From assembly GCF_900499005.1 (NCBI RefSeq), contig NZ_LS991316.1, positions 1,459,920-1,523,919 of the forward strand: 64,000 bases of DNA. The letters are read 5' to 3'. Source of the DNA: Actinomyces culturomici (lineage in GTDB: Bacteria > Actinomycetota > Actinomycetes > Actinomycetales > Actinomycetaceae). Shown here in pieces: positions 20,288-27,996 of this stretch (position 1 is its first letter; every line of letters starts with the position of its first letter). The translations under genes and the position numbers were made by a program. The notes below the pieces were generated by a model, which did not search any database, was not told the DNA's origin, and worked only from the letters and a program-made list of their open reading frames with translations.

Positions 20288-21187
20288 TCAGGGCGCCAGC
20301 TCGAGCGCCATGAGGCCCGGATAGAGGGCGAAGAGAACGGTGACGGGGAGGATGAGGAAGACGACGGGGAAGAGCATCGCGATCTCCCGTTTGCCGCCCT
20401 CCTCGAGAAGGCGCTGGCGCGACGCCTCCCGGATGTCGCGCGCCTGGTCGTGGAGGACCCGGGCGAGCGGCGATCCCCGCTCGATCGCCGTGATGAGCGT
20501 CTGGCAGAGCCGGTCGAGGGGCGCGGAGTCGTTGCGCTCGGCGAGCTCGGCGAGCGCCCGGGTCGACGGCGTGCCGAGCCGGATCTCCGCTGTCGTCCGG
20601 TCGATCTCCTCGGCGAGGTCGCTTCGCGAGATGCGCGCGATCCTCTCGAGTCCGGCGGGAATGGACTCGCCCGCTCCGACGGCGAGCGCGAGGAGCTCCG
20701 ACGCGTCGGGCACCTGCGCGTCGATACGGCGTTGACGGCTCCTCGCACGATGCGTGAGGCGGCGATCCCAGCCGCTCGCGCCCCCGACGGCTCCGAGGAG
20801 AACGAGGAGGACGAGGACCGCGACTCCCCGGCTCCCTTGCGCGAGGACGAAGGGAGTCGCGACGAGGGCCGCGAGCGCGATTCCGCCGATCCCCGCGATC
20901 GCCTGCTGGAGGCGGAAGAGCGGGAGGTCGGGGGTCCGGCCGAGGAGGACGAGTCGCTTCTCGACGGAGGAGCCCGTCGACCCGAGGGACTCGAGGAGGG
21001 CGACGAGCCAGGACCCCTCCGAGACGACGGCGCGCAGCCCGGGGCGCGCCGGCCGTACCCGACCGGCCGCGACTCTGGCCGCGAATGTGGTGCGCCTCGC
21101 GTCGATCGCGCGTGCGATGAGGAGGAGTCCGAGGGCGAGGGCGAGCCCGGCGAGGACGGGGAGTGCGGCGTCGAGCGATCCGGTCAT
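20288..21187 (-). CDS. tadC: Tad pilus membrane protein TadC
   Basis: Inner-membrane platform protein for Tad (type IVc) pilus assembly, with a type II secretion F domain. The 299 residues start at ATG 21187, overlapping tadB's stop (ATGA). It has an N-terminal membrane helix, a hydrophobic pair near 110-150, a cytosolic GspF-like helical domain (VPDASELLALAVGAGESIPAGLERIA ... LARVLHDQARDIRE) and a C-terminal helix pair (IAMLFPVVFLILPVTVLFALYPGL). The motif RQRLLEEGGKREIAMLFPVV is typical of TadC. It pairs with TadB. Confidence 0.88.
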   Translation of the reverse strand: MTGSLDAALPVLAGLALALGLLLIARAIDARRTTFAARVAAGRVRPARPGLRAVVSEGSWLVALLESLGSTGSSVEKRLVLLGRTPDLPLFRLQQAIAGIGGIALAALVATPFVLAQGSRGVAVLVLLVLLGAVGGASGWDRRLTHRARSRQRRIDAQVPDASELLALAVGAGESIPAGLERIARISRSDLAEEIDRTTAEIRLGTPSTRALAELAERNDSAPLDRLCQTLITAIERGSPLARVLHDQARDIREASRQRLLEEGGKREIAMLFPVVFLILPVTVLFALYPGLMALELAP

Positions 21188-22044
21188 CGCATCGTCCTCG
21201 GATCGACGCTGAGGCGCCCGACGTACTGCATGGCGAGGTAGGCGACGACGCAGAGAGCGGCCCCGGAGACGAGGACGAGGACCCCGCCGGGCGAATTCCA
21301 CGCCTTCGCGGCGCTCGGCTGCGCGGAGATCATGACGAGGACGATCCACGGCGAGACGACGGCGAGACGAGCGGCGTTGACCGTCCACGATTGGCGGGCC
21401 TCGAGCTCTCCTCGCACGCGCGCGTCCTCGCGCAGGAGTCCCCCGAGGTCGCGCAGGAGCACGGAGAGGTCCGCCCCGCCGACGTCCCGGGCGAGCCGCA
21501 GGGCCTCGACGATCCGATCCGCGACCGGATCGGCGAGGCGCTCCTTCAGTCGGGTGAGCGCGGTGTCGAAGCGCCCCTCGGCGCGGTAGTCGATCGCGAA
21601 GGCCGCGAATGCGGGTCGCAGCTCGAGCGGACCGGTCTCTCCGAGATCGGAGAGGAGTTCGGGCAGGCCCGCCCCCGCGCGCACTCCGGACACGAGGGAA
21701 TCGATGACCTCCGGCCAGGCCTCGCGCGCCTTCTTCGCACGGGCGCGCGAGCGGGCCGAGACGATCATCTGCGGGAGCGGGAGAACGACGGCGGAGACGA
21801 CGCTGGCCACGGCGAGCACTCCGGTCTGCGCGAGGACGAGGACGAATACGGCGAGCGAGAGGACGAGCGTCGCCGCGATGACGCGTCCCGGAGTGAGTCC
21901 GCGGATCCTCGCGCGCGTCACCTGGTCGGACCAGGCGAGATACCAGAGCGGCGGGCCGATCCGCACGACGGGCGCCCCGATGAGCGCGGTCATGACGAGG
22001 ACGCATCCGACGCCGAGGACGAGTCCGACGAGAACGGCGCTCAT
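21184..22044 (-). CDS. tadB: Tad pilus membrane protein TadB
   Basis: Second platform protein, 286 residues from ATG 22044, which overlaps the tadA stop by 4 nt. It contains N-terminal and central membrane helices (VIAATLVLSLAVFVLVLAQT; VLAVASVVSAVVLPLPQMI) and the GspF-like domain (WPEVIDSLVSGVRAGAGLPELL ... RIVEALRLARDVGGADLSVLL). The C-terminal helices are WIVLVMISAQPSA and a final hydrophobic segment. An upstream in-frame extension to 22155 overlaps tadA by about 110 nt and is rejected. Confidence 0.88.
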   Translation of the reverse strand: MSAVLVGLVLGVGCVLVMTALIGAPVVRIGPPLWYLAWSDQVTRARIRGLTPGRVIAATLVLSLAVFVLVLAQTGVLAVASVVSAVVLPLPQMIVSARSRARAKKAREAWPEVIDSLVSGVRAGAGLPELLSDLGETGPLELRPAFAAFAIDYRAEGRFDTALTRLKERLADPVADRIVEALRLARDVGGADLSVLLRDLGGLLREDARVRGELEARQSWTVNAARLAVVSPWIVLVMISAQPSAAKAWNSPGGVLVLVSGAALCVVAYLAMQYVGRLSVDPRTMR

Positions 22045-23258
22045 GCCCTCTCCCCCGCCAGGATCGCCGCGAGGTCGTACCCGGCGGCTGAGAAACGGTC
22101 GTGGAGTTCGAGGACTCCCGCGCCCCGCGTCGCGCGCCGCCCGTCGAAGCGCCATATTTCGGAGGCCTCGATCCGCTCGCCCTCGACGCGCCCGGGGAGG
22201 TGGAGGATCTCGGCGAGGCGCCTGCGCCCCTCCCGGTCGCGCTCGACGTGGCAGACGAGGTCGACGCTCGCGGCCAGCGTCGGGACGACGAAGGTCGAGG
22301 TGACGTTCTCCCCGGCGAGGAGCGGGAGCATCGTGAGCTTGGAGAGCGCCTCGCGCGCCGAGTTCGCGTGGACCGTCGCCATGCCGGGCACGCCCGCGTT
22401 GAGCGCGAGGAGGAGATCAAGGGCCTCGGGGCCTCGGACCTCGCCGACGACGAGGCACTCGGGGCGCATACGCAGCGTCTCGCGCACGAGGTCGCGCAGC
22501 GTCACCTCGCCCCGCCCCTCGATATTGCCGGGACGCGTCTGGAGGGCGACGCAGTCCCTGTTCGACAGTCCGAGCTCGAAGACCTCCTCGCAGGAGATCA
22601 CCCGCCGCGTCCTCGGCACTTCCCCGACGAGGGCGCGCAGGAGCGTCGTCTTGCCCGCCTGCGTCGCCCCCGAGACGACGACCGACAGTCCCGAGGCGAC
22701 CGAGGCGGAGAGGAACTGCGCCATCGACGCCGAGAGCATGCCGGCGTCGACGAGATCGGCGAGGCTCCGCGCCCTCTGGACGTGCTTGCGGATGTTCACC
22801 GACCAGTGGCGACCGGCGACCGGCGGGATGACGACGTGCAGGCGCTCGCCGCCCTTGAGCATCGCGTCGACGAAGGGGCTCGAGAGGTCGAGGCGGCGCC
22901 CGGAGTGGTGGAGCATCCGCTCGACGAGGTCGCGGACCTGGCGGTCGGTGAGGATGACCGTCGTCAGCTCGGGGATGCCGTTGCGGGCGACGAACACCTT
23001 CGACGGCGAGTTGAGCCAGATCTCCTCGACCTCGGGGTCGTCGAGGAACGGCTGGAGCGGCCCGAGCCCCGCGATCTCGGCCATGAGCTCGTGCGCGAGG
23101 GCGTCGCGCGCCTCCGCCGACATCGGCGGGGAGAGGAGGTCGATCGCCTCGTCGACGAGCGCGCCGATCGTCTCCGAAGCGGTCGACGGATCGACTCCGC
23201 GCGCGGCGAGGCGCTCGCGGATCCATTCCACGTGGTCGTCGTAGGCGGCGTCGGCCAT
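22041..23258 (-). CDS. tadA: Tad pilus assembly ATPase TadA
   Basis: Cytoplasmic secretion ATPase (VirB11/CpaF type) powering Tad pilus biogenesis, 405 residues. I choose ATG 23258 because GGAG precedes it; a TTG 12 nt upstream is possible. Motifs: Walker A SGATQAGKTTLL, Asp box EEVFELGL, Walker B CLVVGEVRGPEALDLL and His box GMATVHANSAREAL. It is first in the operon tadA-tadB-tadC-small pilin-tadE-tadE-tadG. No TadZ/CpaE-like gene precedes it and no prepilin peptidase is in the window. Confidence 0.95.
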   Translation of the reverse strand: MADAAYDDHVEWIRERLAARGVDPSTASETIGALVDEAIDLLSPPMSAEARDALAHELMAEIAGLGPLQPFLDDPEVEEIWLNSPSKVFVARNGIPELTTVILTDRQVRDLVERMLHHSGRRLDLSSPFVDAMLKGGERLHVVIPPVAGRHWSVNIRKHVQRARSLADLVDAGMLSASMAQFLSASVASGLSVVVSGATQAGKTTLLRALVGEVPRTRRVISCEEVFELGLSNRDCVALQTRPGNIEGRGEVTLRDLVRETLRMRPECLVVGEVRGPEALDLLLALNAGVPGMATVHANSAREALSKLTMLPLLAGENVTSTFVVPTLAASVDLVCHVERDREGRRRLAEILHLPGRVEGERIEASEIWRFDGRRATRGAGVLELHDRFSAAGYDLAAILAGERA

Positions 23259-23418
23259 GGGTCGCTCCAAGGGCGGGGCCTTCTATGAGGCGCATCACTG
23301 CATCGGGGTTCGCCCGAAACTATCAGCCGCCCTCCGACCACGACAAGCCGGGCCCGACGGCTGTGGATGCGCGCGCCGAGGAGGGCCCGACGGGGACGGC
23401 ATGTACCGTGGGGGCGTG

Positions 23419-24534
23419 ATGCGCGCGAAGACCCCCCTCGAGCTCGCGGCCCTCGCGACGGCCGCCGTCCCCGGACTCCAGATCGCCGGTCTGCGCCCGC
23501 CCCAGTACTCCGACGAAGTCCTCTCCGTCACCGGCGTCATCGACACCGCCGGGAACCGGTGGACGGTGACGTGCCCGCACGACACGGTCGGCGGCCTCGA
23601 CCTCGACGCCGAATCCGGCGTCCTCGCGCGCCTCGCGAAGGCGACCGATGCGAAACGGATCCCCTTCGACGTGCCGCGCATCCACGGAACGACCCTCACT
23701 CCGCAGGGCGACCGCGTGATCGTCCACCAGGACCTCGGGGGTCGGACGATGGAGGAATCCGACTTCGACGACCCGCACGTCCTCCCCGCCTCGCTCGGCA
23801 GGGCCCTCGCGGCGCTCCACAACCTCCCCGAGGTGATCTACACGGGGATCCACCTCCCCTCCTACACGGCGACCGAGTGCCGCGACCGGCACCTCGCCCT
23901 CCTCGACGAGGCCGCAGCCCAGGTCCTCATCCCCGCGAATCTCTGGAACCGGTGGGAGGCCGCGCTCGACGACGTCGCCCTCTGGCGCTTCGCCCCCGCC
24001 CCCATCCACGGCGACCTCCAGGGCAACTCCGTCGTCGTCGACGGCGGCGCCGTTCGCGCGATGACGGGGTTCTCCTCGGCTCACGTCGGCGACCCCGCTC
24101 AGGACGTCTCCTGGGTCCTCGCCCAGGCGTCCGACACCTTCCTCGACCGCTTCCGCGAGGCCTACTCGCGCGAGCGCACGGCGACCGACCTCCAGCTCTT
24201 CACCCGGGCCCAGCTCCTCTCCGAGCTCGCGATCATCCGCTGGCTCGTCCACGGCCTCCACGCCGAGGACCGCTCCATCATCGCCGAGGCCCGCGAGATG
24301 CTCACCGATCTCTCCTCCGACCTCGGCGACGCGCAGCTCGTCGCACGCCGCGAACCCGTCGTCGCGCCGTCGATCGACGAGGCCGGGGCCGCGCGCTCCA
24401 CGAGCGGGGACGATTCGGACGACTCCGCAGCAGAATCCGCCGACGTCCACGAGGCGCCGACCGAGCGACTCGACCTCGGCCCCTTCGGCCGCGCCGACTC
24501 GGACGGCGAAGATCCCGACGACGACGCGTCCTGA
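23419..24534 (+). CDS. Phosphotransferase-fold protein (APH family), DFG-type Asp missing
   Basis: Protein of 371 residues resembling the aminoglycoside/macrolide phosphotransferase family. The catalytic loop IHGDLQGNSVVV keeps the Asp and Asn. The next motif, normally an IDW or DFG with a metal-binding Asp, reads MTGFSSAHVGDPAQD, with Thr in that place, so activity is doubtful. I start it at ATG 23419 (MRAKTPLELA), preceded by GGGGGC; ATG 23401 is an alternative. The acidic, low-complexity C-terminal 70 residues include PSIDEAGAARS, an in-frame copy of the dispersed repeat. It is divergent from tadA and convergent with adnB. Confidence 0.75.
   Translation: MRAKTPLELAALATAAVPGLQIAGLRPPQYSDEVLSVTGVIDTAGNRWTVTCPHDTVGGLDLDAESGVLARLAKATDAKRIPFDVPRIHGTTLTPQGDRVIVHQDLGGRTMEESDFDDPHVLPASLGRALAALHNLPEVIYTGIHLPSYTATECRDRHLALLDEAAAQVLIPANLWNRWEAALDDVALWRFAPAPIHGDLQGNSVVVDGGAVRAMTGFSSAHVGDPAQDVSWVLAQASDTFLDRFREAYSRERTATDLQLFTRAQLLSELAIIRWLVHGLHAEDRSIIAEAREMLTDLSSDLGDAQLVARREPVVAPSIDEAGAARSTSGDDSDDSAAESADVHEAPTERLDLGPFGRADSDGEDPDDDAS
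24371..24395. repeat. Dispersed repeat copy inside a coding region
   Basis: CGATCGACGAGGCCGGGGCC followed by GCGC, translated in frame as SIDEAGAA in the tail of the APH-like protein. It is nearly identical to the intergenic copy at 43826-43849. Confidence 0.6.
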
Positions 24535-24543
24535 GAGGCGATC

Positions 24544-24562
24544 GTCCCGCCGATGGCGGGAC
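24544..24562. terminator. Hairpin between convergent APH-like gene and adnB
   Basis: GTCCCGCC (24544-24551) and GGCGGGAC (24555-24562) form an 8-bp stem with a 3-nt loop, 9 nt after the APH-like stop and 53 nt from the adnB stop. Confidence 0.6.
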
Positions 24563-24615
24563 GGCCCGGCGCGTCCGGCGGCCCGGGCGACGCCGCCGAC
24601 CACTTCAGCGGGATC

Positions 24616-27600
24616 TCAGGCTCGCGCGAGCGACTCGGCGAGCAGAGCGTCGATCGACGTCCCCTCGTCGATCCCGGCCATCGCCTCGACCTCGTCGAGC
24701 GCCATCACCCTTCCCGAGGCGACGAACGCGACCAGCGCCCGGATCTCCCCCTCCGACGTCCCATGGACGGCCGACCACGCCGAGCGGTAGAGGCGCAGCT
24801 GCGTCGCGAAGTAGCGGAGCGTCGAGGCGTCCGTCCGCGACGTCGGCGCGATGCCCGACTTCCAGTCGACGACGACGATCCGGCCGTCGGCGTCCTCGAA
24901 GACCGCGTCGATCCGGCCCGTCACCGAGATCCCCGCGACCTCGAGAGCGAAGGGCTCTTCGATCGCGAGCGGTCGCCCGTTCCGGACGATGTCGAGCGCG
25001 GCGAAGTTCTCCTTCATCCGAGCGAGCCGCTCCCGTCCCTCTTCGTCAAGGGAGTCCTCCCCGACGATCGGCTCATCCCAGAGTTCCCCGCTCGCCTGAT
25101 GGAGCTGGCGCTCCGCCCAGGCGTGGAAGATCGTGCCGAGCGAGGCACCGGCGCTCGGCGCCTGCGGCACCGGACGGCGCATGTCGAGGGCGAAGCCCGA
25201 AGGGTCCTCGATGAGGCGCGACACCGAGGTCGCGGGCACGCGATCGCGCCAGAGGACGAACTCCCCGGTCTCCGCCTCGAGTCGACGCTCCTCGAGGAGA
25301 GCCACGACGTCGCGGACCCGCTCCGAGGGGCCGAGATCGTCGAGGACCTCGAAGACGTCGGCATCGGTGCGCAGGCCCGCGCGCGCCCGTCGGACCCGAT
25401 CGGCGGCCCCGGCGATGAGGACGCGCGAGGGCCCGGGCTCGAGCGGGAAGTCGACCTCGGGCTCGGCGATGAGGAGACTCGCGACCTCCTCGGGATCGGG
25501 GCGCTCGGCGACGCAGTCGGCGAGATCCTTCAGGGTTCGACGGATGTCGGCGGCCGCGCCCTCGTCGATCGGAAGGACCGCTCCGTCGCCGCGAACGACG
25601 GCCCCCGTCGCGATCGCCCCCTCGAGGTCCTTGACGAGCGCCGCTCGCGACTCCTCGAGGTAGCGCGACGGGAATCGGGCCGTCTTCCCGCTGTCGATCC
25701 ACGCTCCGACGAGGAGTTCGTCGTGCTTCGCCCGCGTGAGGGCGACGTAAGCGAGTCGGCGCTCCTCGCGCTCCTCATGCGCTCCGAGGGCCGGCTTGTA
25801 GTCCTCTTTGAGCCACTTCGCGAACGAGGCCGAGGGGGTCTTGGCCCGCGAGAGGTCCATCTCGAACGCCGGGAGGTCCGCCGCATCGCCGCGCAGCGGA
25901 TGCGGAAGTTCATCCGCCGAGTTCACCCACCCGATCGATCCGGGCGGGTCGGCCCGCCAGTCAACGCTGTTCCCCCTGTGCGAGGGGAAGTCGCAGTCGG
26001 TGAGGCCGAACACGATCACGGAGTCCCATTCGAGGCCCTTCGCGGCGTGGACGGTGAGGATCTGGACGGCGCTCGGGTCGGGTTCGATCGCGACGCCCTC
26101 CAGCCCCCGTTCCTCCGACTCGGCGGCATCGAGCCAAGCGAGGAGGCCTCCGAGGCTCGCCCCGTCGACGGTGGACTCGAAATCGGCGACGACGTCGATG
26201 AACGCGTCGAGCGCCTCGCGCGCGCCGCCGCCGAGCGGATCCGCGATCGCGTCGTCGAGGATCCCCATGATTCCGAGGGCCCGCTCGCACAGTTCGACGA
26301 GTCCCCTCCCCCGCATGGCCCGCAGCCTGCGGAGCCTGCCGCCGAGGATCCCGACGCGACGGACGGCGGCTCCCGAGATCGCCGGAGCGTCCGCGTTCCT
26401 CCTCCAGCCGGGGGCGGGCGGCGCGTCGACCGCCTCGAGGAGGATCGCCGAATGCTCGTCGCGCCCCGCGCGCCGCGCGAGTTCGCGGGCCCACTGGCCG
26501 AGGGCGGCGAGGTCGGCGGCTCCGATGTCGGCGCGCACGAGGAGTCGGGCGAGCGCCGGGGAGGCCGCGACGTCATGAGCGATCTCCAGGGCCGCCCGCA
26601 GATCGGCGACGGCCGGCTGGTCGAGCAGTCCCCCGAAGCCGACGATCTGCGTGGGAATGCCCCGCTCCCTCAGGGCCCGATCGAGGGGGAGGAAGTGCTT
26701 GCGCTTGCGCGTGAGGATCGCGATCGATCGACGGTGCGCCGGGTCCTTCTCGCGCAGTTCGGCGACGCGGTCGACGACCGCGCGGATCTCCTCGGCGCGG
26801 TTCTTCGCGAAGGCGATGCGGACTTCTCCCTCGGACGCCGCGGGCGACTCGACGAGGACGGGCGAGGCTGCGGCGCGGGCCGCCTCGCGAAGAGGTTTCG
26901 CGACCGCGTTCGCGGCGACGAGGATCCGCCGATCGTTCCGCCACGCGGTCGACAGGCCGAGCGTCTGCTCGGAGGCGGCCTCTCCCGATTGGAAGAGCGG
27001 GAGGAAGTTCTCGAGCGAGGAGGCCGAGGCGCCGCGCCACCCGTAGATCGCCTGGTTGGGATCGCCGACGGCGGTCACAGGGTGATCGTGGAAGAGCGCG
27101 GAGAGGAGGCGCATCTGGATGACCGAGGTGTCCTGGAACTCGTCGAGGAGGACGCAGCGGTGCTCGGCGCGGATCTGCGCGACCGCCTCCGGGGATTCGG
27201 TGACGATCCGAGTCGCGAGGGCGAGCTGATCGGGGAAGTCGAGGACCCCTTCGTCGCGCTTGCGCGCCTCGAACGCCGCGATCGGGTCGAGGAGGGCGAT
27301 CCTTCGGGCGTTCGCCCTCCTCGCACTGCGCGCGTCCGGGTTCGACTCCCCCGCCTCGGCGAGCTCTGCGTCGAATTCGGCGAGGGCCCTCCGCCCGGCG
27401 TCGACCGAGAGCCCGTGCTCGGAGAGCTGCCCCGCGAGATGGAGCGCCGCCCTCACGCCCGAGGAGATCGAGAGGTCGGGGTCGAGCGCCCGCGGCCACT
27501 TCGAGAGGATATCGGTCATGAGCTGAACGGCCCCCGCCTGGCCGAGCATCCGGAAGTCCGGATCGCAGCCGATCCTCAGGCCGTGCTCCGCGACGATCCG

Positions 27601-27996
27601 CTGGGCGAAGGCGTTGTACGTGAGCGCGACCGGCTCCTCGTTCGGATCGAATCCGCCGAGGCGCTTTCCGAGCAGGCGCACGCGCGAACTCAGTCGGGCG
27701 CCGAGCTCGCCCGCCGCCTTCTTCGTGAAGGTGAGACCGAGGACGGACGCGGGTGGCACGTCCTCGTGGTTGCCGACGATCCAGAGGACCCGCATCGCCA
27801 TCGTCTCGGTCTTCCCTGACCCGGCGCCGGCGACGACGAGCAGGGGGCGCAGCGGCGACTCGATGATCCGCACCTGCTCGTCGGTCGGCGTCACGTCCTT
27901 CGCCTTCTCGCCGGCCGCCCGCGCCTCCTCGGTGATGATGCGCTGAACATCGAGTGCGGAGAGCATCCCGATTCCCTCCATCCGTCCCTCGCTCAT
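24616..27996 (-). CDS. adnB: Helicase-nuclease subunit AdnB
   Basis: UvrD-family helicase with a C-terminal RecB-type nuclease, acting with AdnA to resect double-strand breaks. The 1126-residue protein starts at ATG 27996, sharing one base with the adnA stop (TGATG). Helicase motifs: Q/I region TDEQVRIIESPLRPLLVVAG with Walker A AGAGSGKTET, Ia LTFTKKAAGEL, II LLDEFQDTS, III GDPNQAIYGWRG, V/VI LTVHAAKGLEWD and YVALTRAKHD. The nuclease domain (about 980-1126) has GRIDAVFEDADG and VVDWKSG. It resembles mycobacterial AdnB in size and order. Confidence 0.93.
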   Translation of the reverse strand: MSEGRMEGIGMLSALDVQRIITEEARAAGEKAKDVTPTDEQVRIIESPLRPLLVVAGAGSGKTETMAMRVLWIVGNHEDVPPASVLGLTFTKKAAGELGARLSSRVRLLGKRLGGFDPNEEPVALTYNAFAQRIVAEHGLRIGCDPDFRMLGQAGAVQLMTDILSKWPRALDPDLSISSGVRAALHLAGQLSEHGLSVDAGRRALAEFDAELAEAGESNPDARSARRANARRIALLDPIAAFEARKRDEGVLDFPDQLALATRIVTESPEAVAQIRAEHRCVLLDEFQDTSVIQMRLLSALFHDHPVTAVGDPNQAIYGWRGASASSLENFLPLFQSGEAASEQTLGLSTAWRNDRRILVAANAVAKPLREAARAAASPVLVESPAASEGEVRIAFAKNRAEEIRAVVDRVAELREKDPAHRRSIAILTRKRKHFLPLDRALRERGIPTQIVGFGGLLDQPAVADLRAALEIAHDVAASPALARLLVRADIGAADLAALGQWARELARRAGRDEHSAILLEAVDAPPAPGWRRNADAPAISGAAVRRVGILGGRLRRLRAMRGRGLVELCERALGIMGILDDAIADPLGGGAREALDAFIDVVADFESTVDGASLGGLLAWLDAAESEERGLEGVAIEPDPSAVQILTVHAAKGLEWDSVIVFGLTDCDFPSHRGNSVDWRADPPGSIGWVNSADELPHPLRGDAADLPAFEMDLSRAKTPSASFAKWLKEDYKPALGAHEEREERRLAYVALTRAKHDELLVGAWIDSGKTARFPSRYLEESRAALVKDLEGAIATGAVVRGDGAVLPIDEGAAADIRRTLKDLADCVAERPDPEEVASLLIAEPEVDFPLEPGPSRVLIAGAADRVRRARAGLRTDADVFEVLDDLGPSERVRDVVALLEERRLEAETGEFVLWRDRVPATSVSRLIEDPSGFALDMRRPVPQAPSAGASLGTIFHAWAERQLHQASGELWDEPIVGEDSLDEEGRERLARMKENFAALDIVRNGRPLAIEEPFALEVAGISVTGRIDAVFEDADGRIVVVDWKSGIAPTSRTDASTLRYFATQLRLYRSAWSAVHGTSEGEIRALVAFVASGRVMALDEVEAMAGIDEGTSIDALLAESLARA

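Noticed and set aside
24553-27819. A very long plus-strand open frame opposite adnB
   Set aside because: It is antisense to a gene with complete helicase and nuclease motifs, is dominated by Arg/Glu/Asp/Gly/Leu, and has no family motif or plausible start signal. High GC makes such open shadow frames common.
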